Notes under the pieces: generated by a model
The model's input: only the letters and a program-made list of their open reading frames with translations
Database searches by the model: none
Told to the model about the DNA's origin: nothing
Source: Bacillus sp. PAMC26568
Lineage (GTDB): Bacteria; Bacillota; Bacilli; Bacillales; Bacillaceae
NCBI RefSeq assembly: GCF_014235785.1
Contig: NZ_CP060137.1
Location: 2,728,001 to 2,792,000 of the forward strand
DNA: 64,000 nucleotides
Reading direction: 5' to 3'
Made by a program: the position numbers and the translations under genes
Shown here: piece by piece, positions 63,399 to 64,000 of the stretch
Layout: every line of letters starts with the position of its first letter
How positions within the stretch are numbered: position 1 is the first letter of the stretch

Positions 63399-64000
63399 TC
63401 ATGTTAGCTTTTTCTTTTCTTTTAATAATCTGCCATACTCTGCATCAAGTTCATTAAAAGTCGGGTCTTCTCTGCTGATGACACTGAGTTTGCCTAAAAC
63501 AGCTGTTAATTGGTTATCTATTTTCAGCAATTCTTTTTCTATATCAGATTCATTGAATTCTTTTTTTGCCTTTGCATTGTATTCATCAAGGCTCATCTCA
63601 ACTCTGCGAACCATGCCGTCTTCAAATACAAGCAGTTTGTCACATAGTTTGTTTATGAAATACTGATCATGAGATACAATCATGATGGTACCTTCAAACT
63701 CATTAAGCGTTTCCTCAAGCTGCTCCCGGCTTGGGAGATCAAGATGATTTGTCGGCTCATCCAGGATCAGCACATCATAATCTTTCAAGATCATTGATAC
63801 TAGCTTTACTCGGGTTCGCTCTCCTAAGCTTAAAGATCCGATTGTTTGCTGAAGTTTATCTTCACTTAGACCAATGTTTGCGAATATAGTGCGCGCTCTT
63901 AAAATCTGTTCTCTCTCATGGAGATCTAGTGCGTCAAGAACAGGTACATTTTCTTGTAAGTCGTTTACATCCTGGCTTAAATAGGCCAGTTTCATTGATT
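63399..64000 (-). CDS. ABC-F family ATPase, C-terminal part
   Basis: Last 200 codons of an ABC-F protein; the N-terminal half is beyond the window edge. Present are the second ABC signature SLSLGERTRVKLVSMIL, Walker B DVLILDEPTNHLDLPSREQL, H-loop TIMIVSHDQYF and a C-terminal charged helical tail of about 65 residues (FNESDIEKELLKIDNQLTAV). That tail and its ribosome-binding style resemble the antibiotic-resistance-type ABC-F branch (Vga/VmlR-like) but the linker needed for assignment is missing. No membrane segment, so not a transporter. Confidence 0.87.
   Translation of the reverse strand, partial: SMKLAYLSQDVNDLQENVPVLDALDLHEREQILRARTIFANIGLSEDKLQQTIGSLSLGERTRVKLVSMILKDYDVLILDEPTNHLDLPSREQLEETLNEFEGTIMIVSHDQYFINKLCDKLLVFEDGMVRRVEMSLDEYNAKAKKEFNESDIEKELLKIDNQLTAVLGKLSVISREDPTFNELDAEYGRLLKEKKKLT

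Overview
The window looks like chromosome of a low-GC, endospore-forming Bacillaceae bacterium (Bacillus or a close relative). Gene content and order follow, in reverse, the block I know from Bacillus subtilis that runs mreBH-kinC-ykqA-adeC-ktrC-rnjA-rpoY-ykrA-defB-ykyA-pdhABCD-slp-SR1-speA-yktA-yktB-yktC-(yla genes)-typA-ylaN. Spore-linked genes (YlaJ-type lipoprotein, YjcZ-type peptide), AGGAGG-type ribosome binding sites and frequent TTG/GTG starts agree. No rRNA, tRNA, insertion sequence, prophage or CRISPR array was seen.

Layout. 0-8 kb: yla block (ylaN partial, glutaminase, ylaL, PhoH-like ATPase, ylaJ, ylaI, ylaH, typA, ylaF). 8-11.3 kb: ykt block (GNAT enzyme, inositol-phosphatase-like yktC, yktB, yktA). 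11.3-33.1 kb: a 22-kb accessory catabolic island, all on the minus strand, inserted between yktA and speA. 33.3-38.9 kb: speA, a 51-bp minisatellite array, the dual-function SR1/SR1P RNA gene, small conserved genes and slp. 39-44.2 kb: pyruvate dehydrogenase operon. 44.7-50.4 kb: ykyA, a YjcZ-type peptide, peptide deformylase, ykrA, a 23-codon basic micro-ORF, rpoY-rnjA and a 50-codon ORF. 50.5-58.6 kb: adeC behind a purine riboswitch, a type I toxin-antitoxin-like locus, ktrC, a cydAB-like oxidase with a Rex-like operator, ykqA and kinC. 58.7-64 kb: DUF6884 gene, AbrB-type membrane protein, ykhA, mreBH, a VanW lipoprotein and a partial ABC-F ATPase.

The island holds a complete beta-oxidation set (two acyl-CoA ligases, acyl-CoA dehydrogenase, two enoyl-CoA hydratases, 3-hydroxyacyl-CoA dehydrogenase, three SDRs, thiolase, thioesterase), a LIV-type ABC importer and a TetR regulator. 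Two promoters carry the same near-palindromic operator. The acyl-CoA dehydrogenase and the aminoglycoside-phosphotransferase-fold kinase resemble the two halves of ACAD11, the enzyme pair that handles 4-hydroxyacyl-CoAs through a 4-phospho intermediate. A phosphotriesterase/lactonase-like gene, coupled to one ligase, would supply hydroxy acids from lactones but carries two single-base frameshifts. A ComB-family phosphatase gene begins two bases after the kinase gene. My best reading is a TetR- and CcpA-controlled 4-hydroxy-acid/lactone catabolic island; the substrate is inferred, not shown.

Other points: SR1P has CcpN-like and cre-like sites; the adeC riboswitch has a plausible translation-control platform; a hairpin-forming dispersed repeat occurs at 45.4 and 59.1 kb; and TGTACTATAA repeats lie upstream of pdhA.
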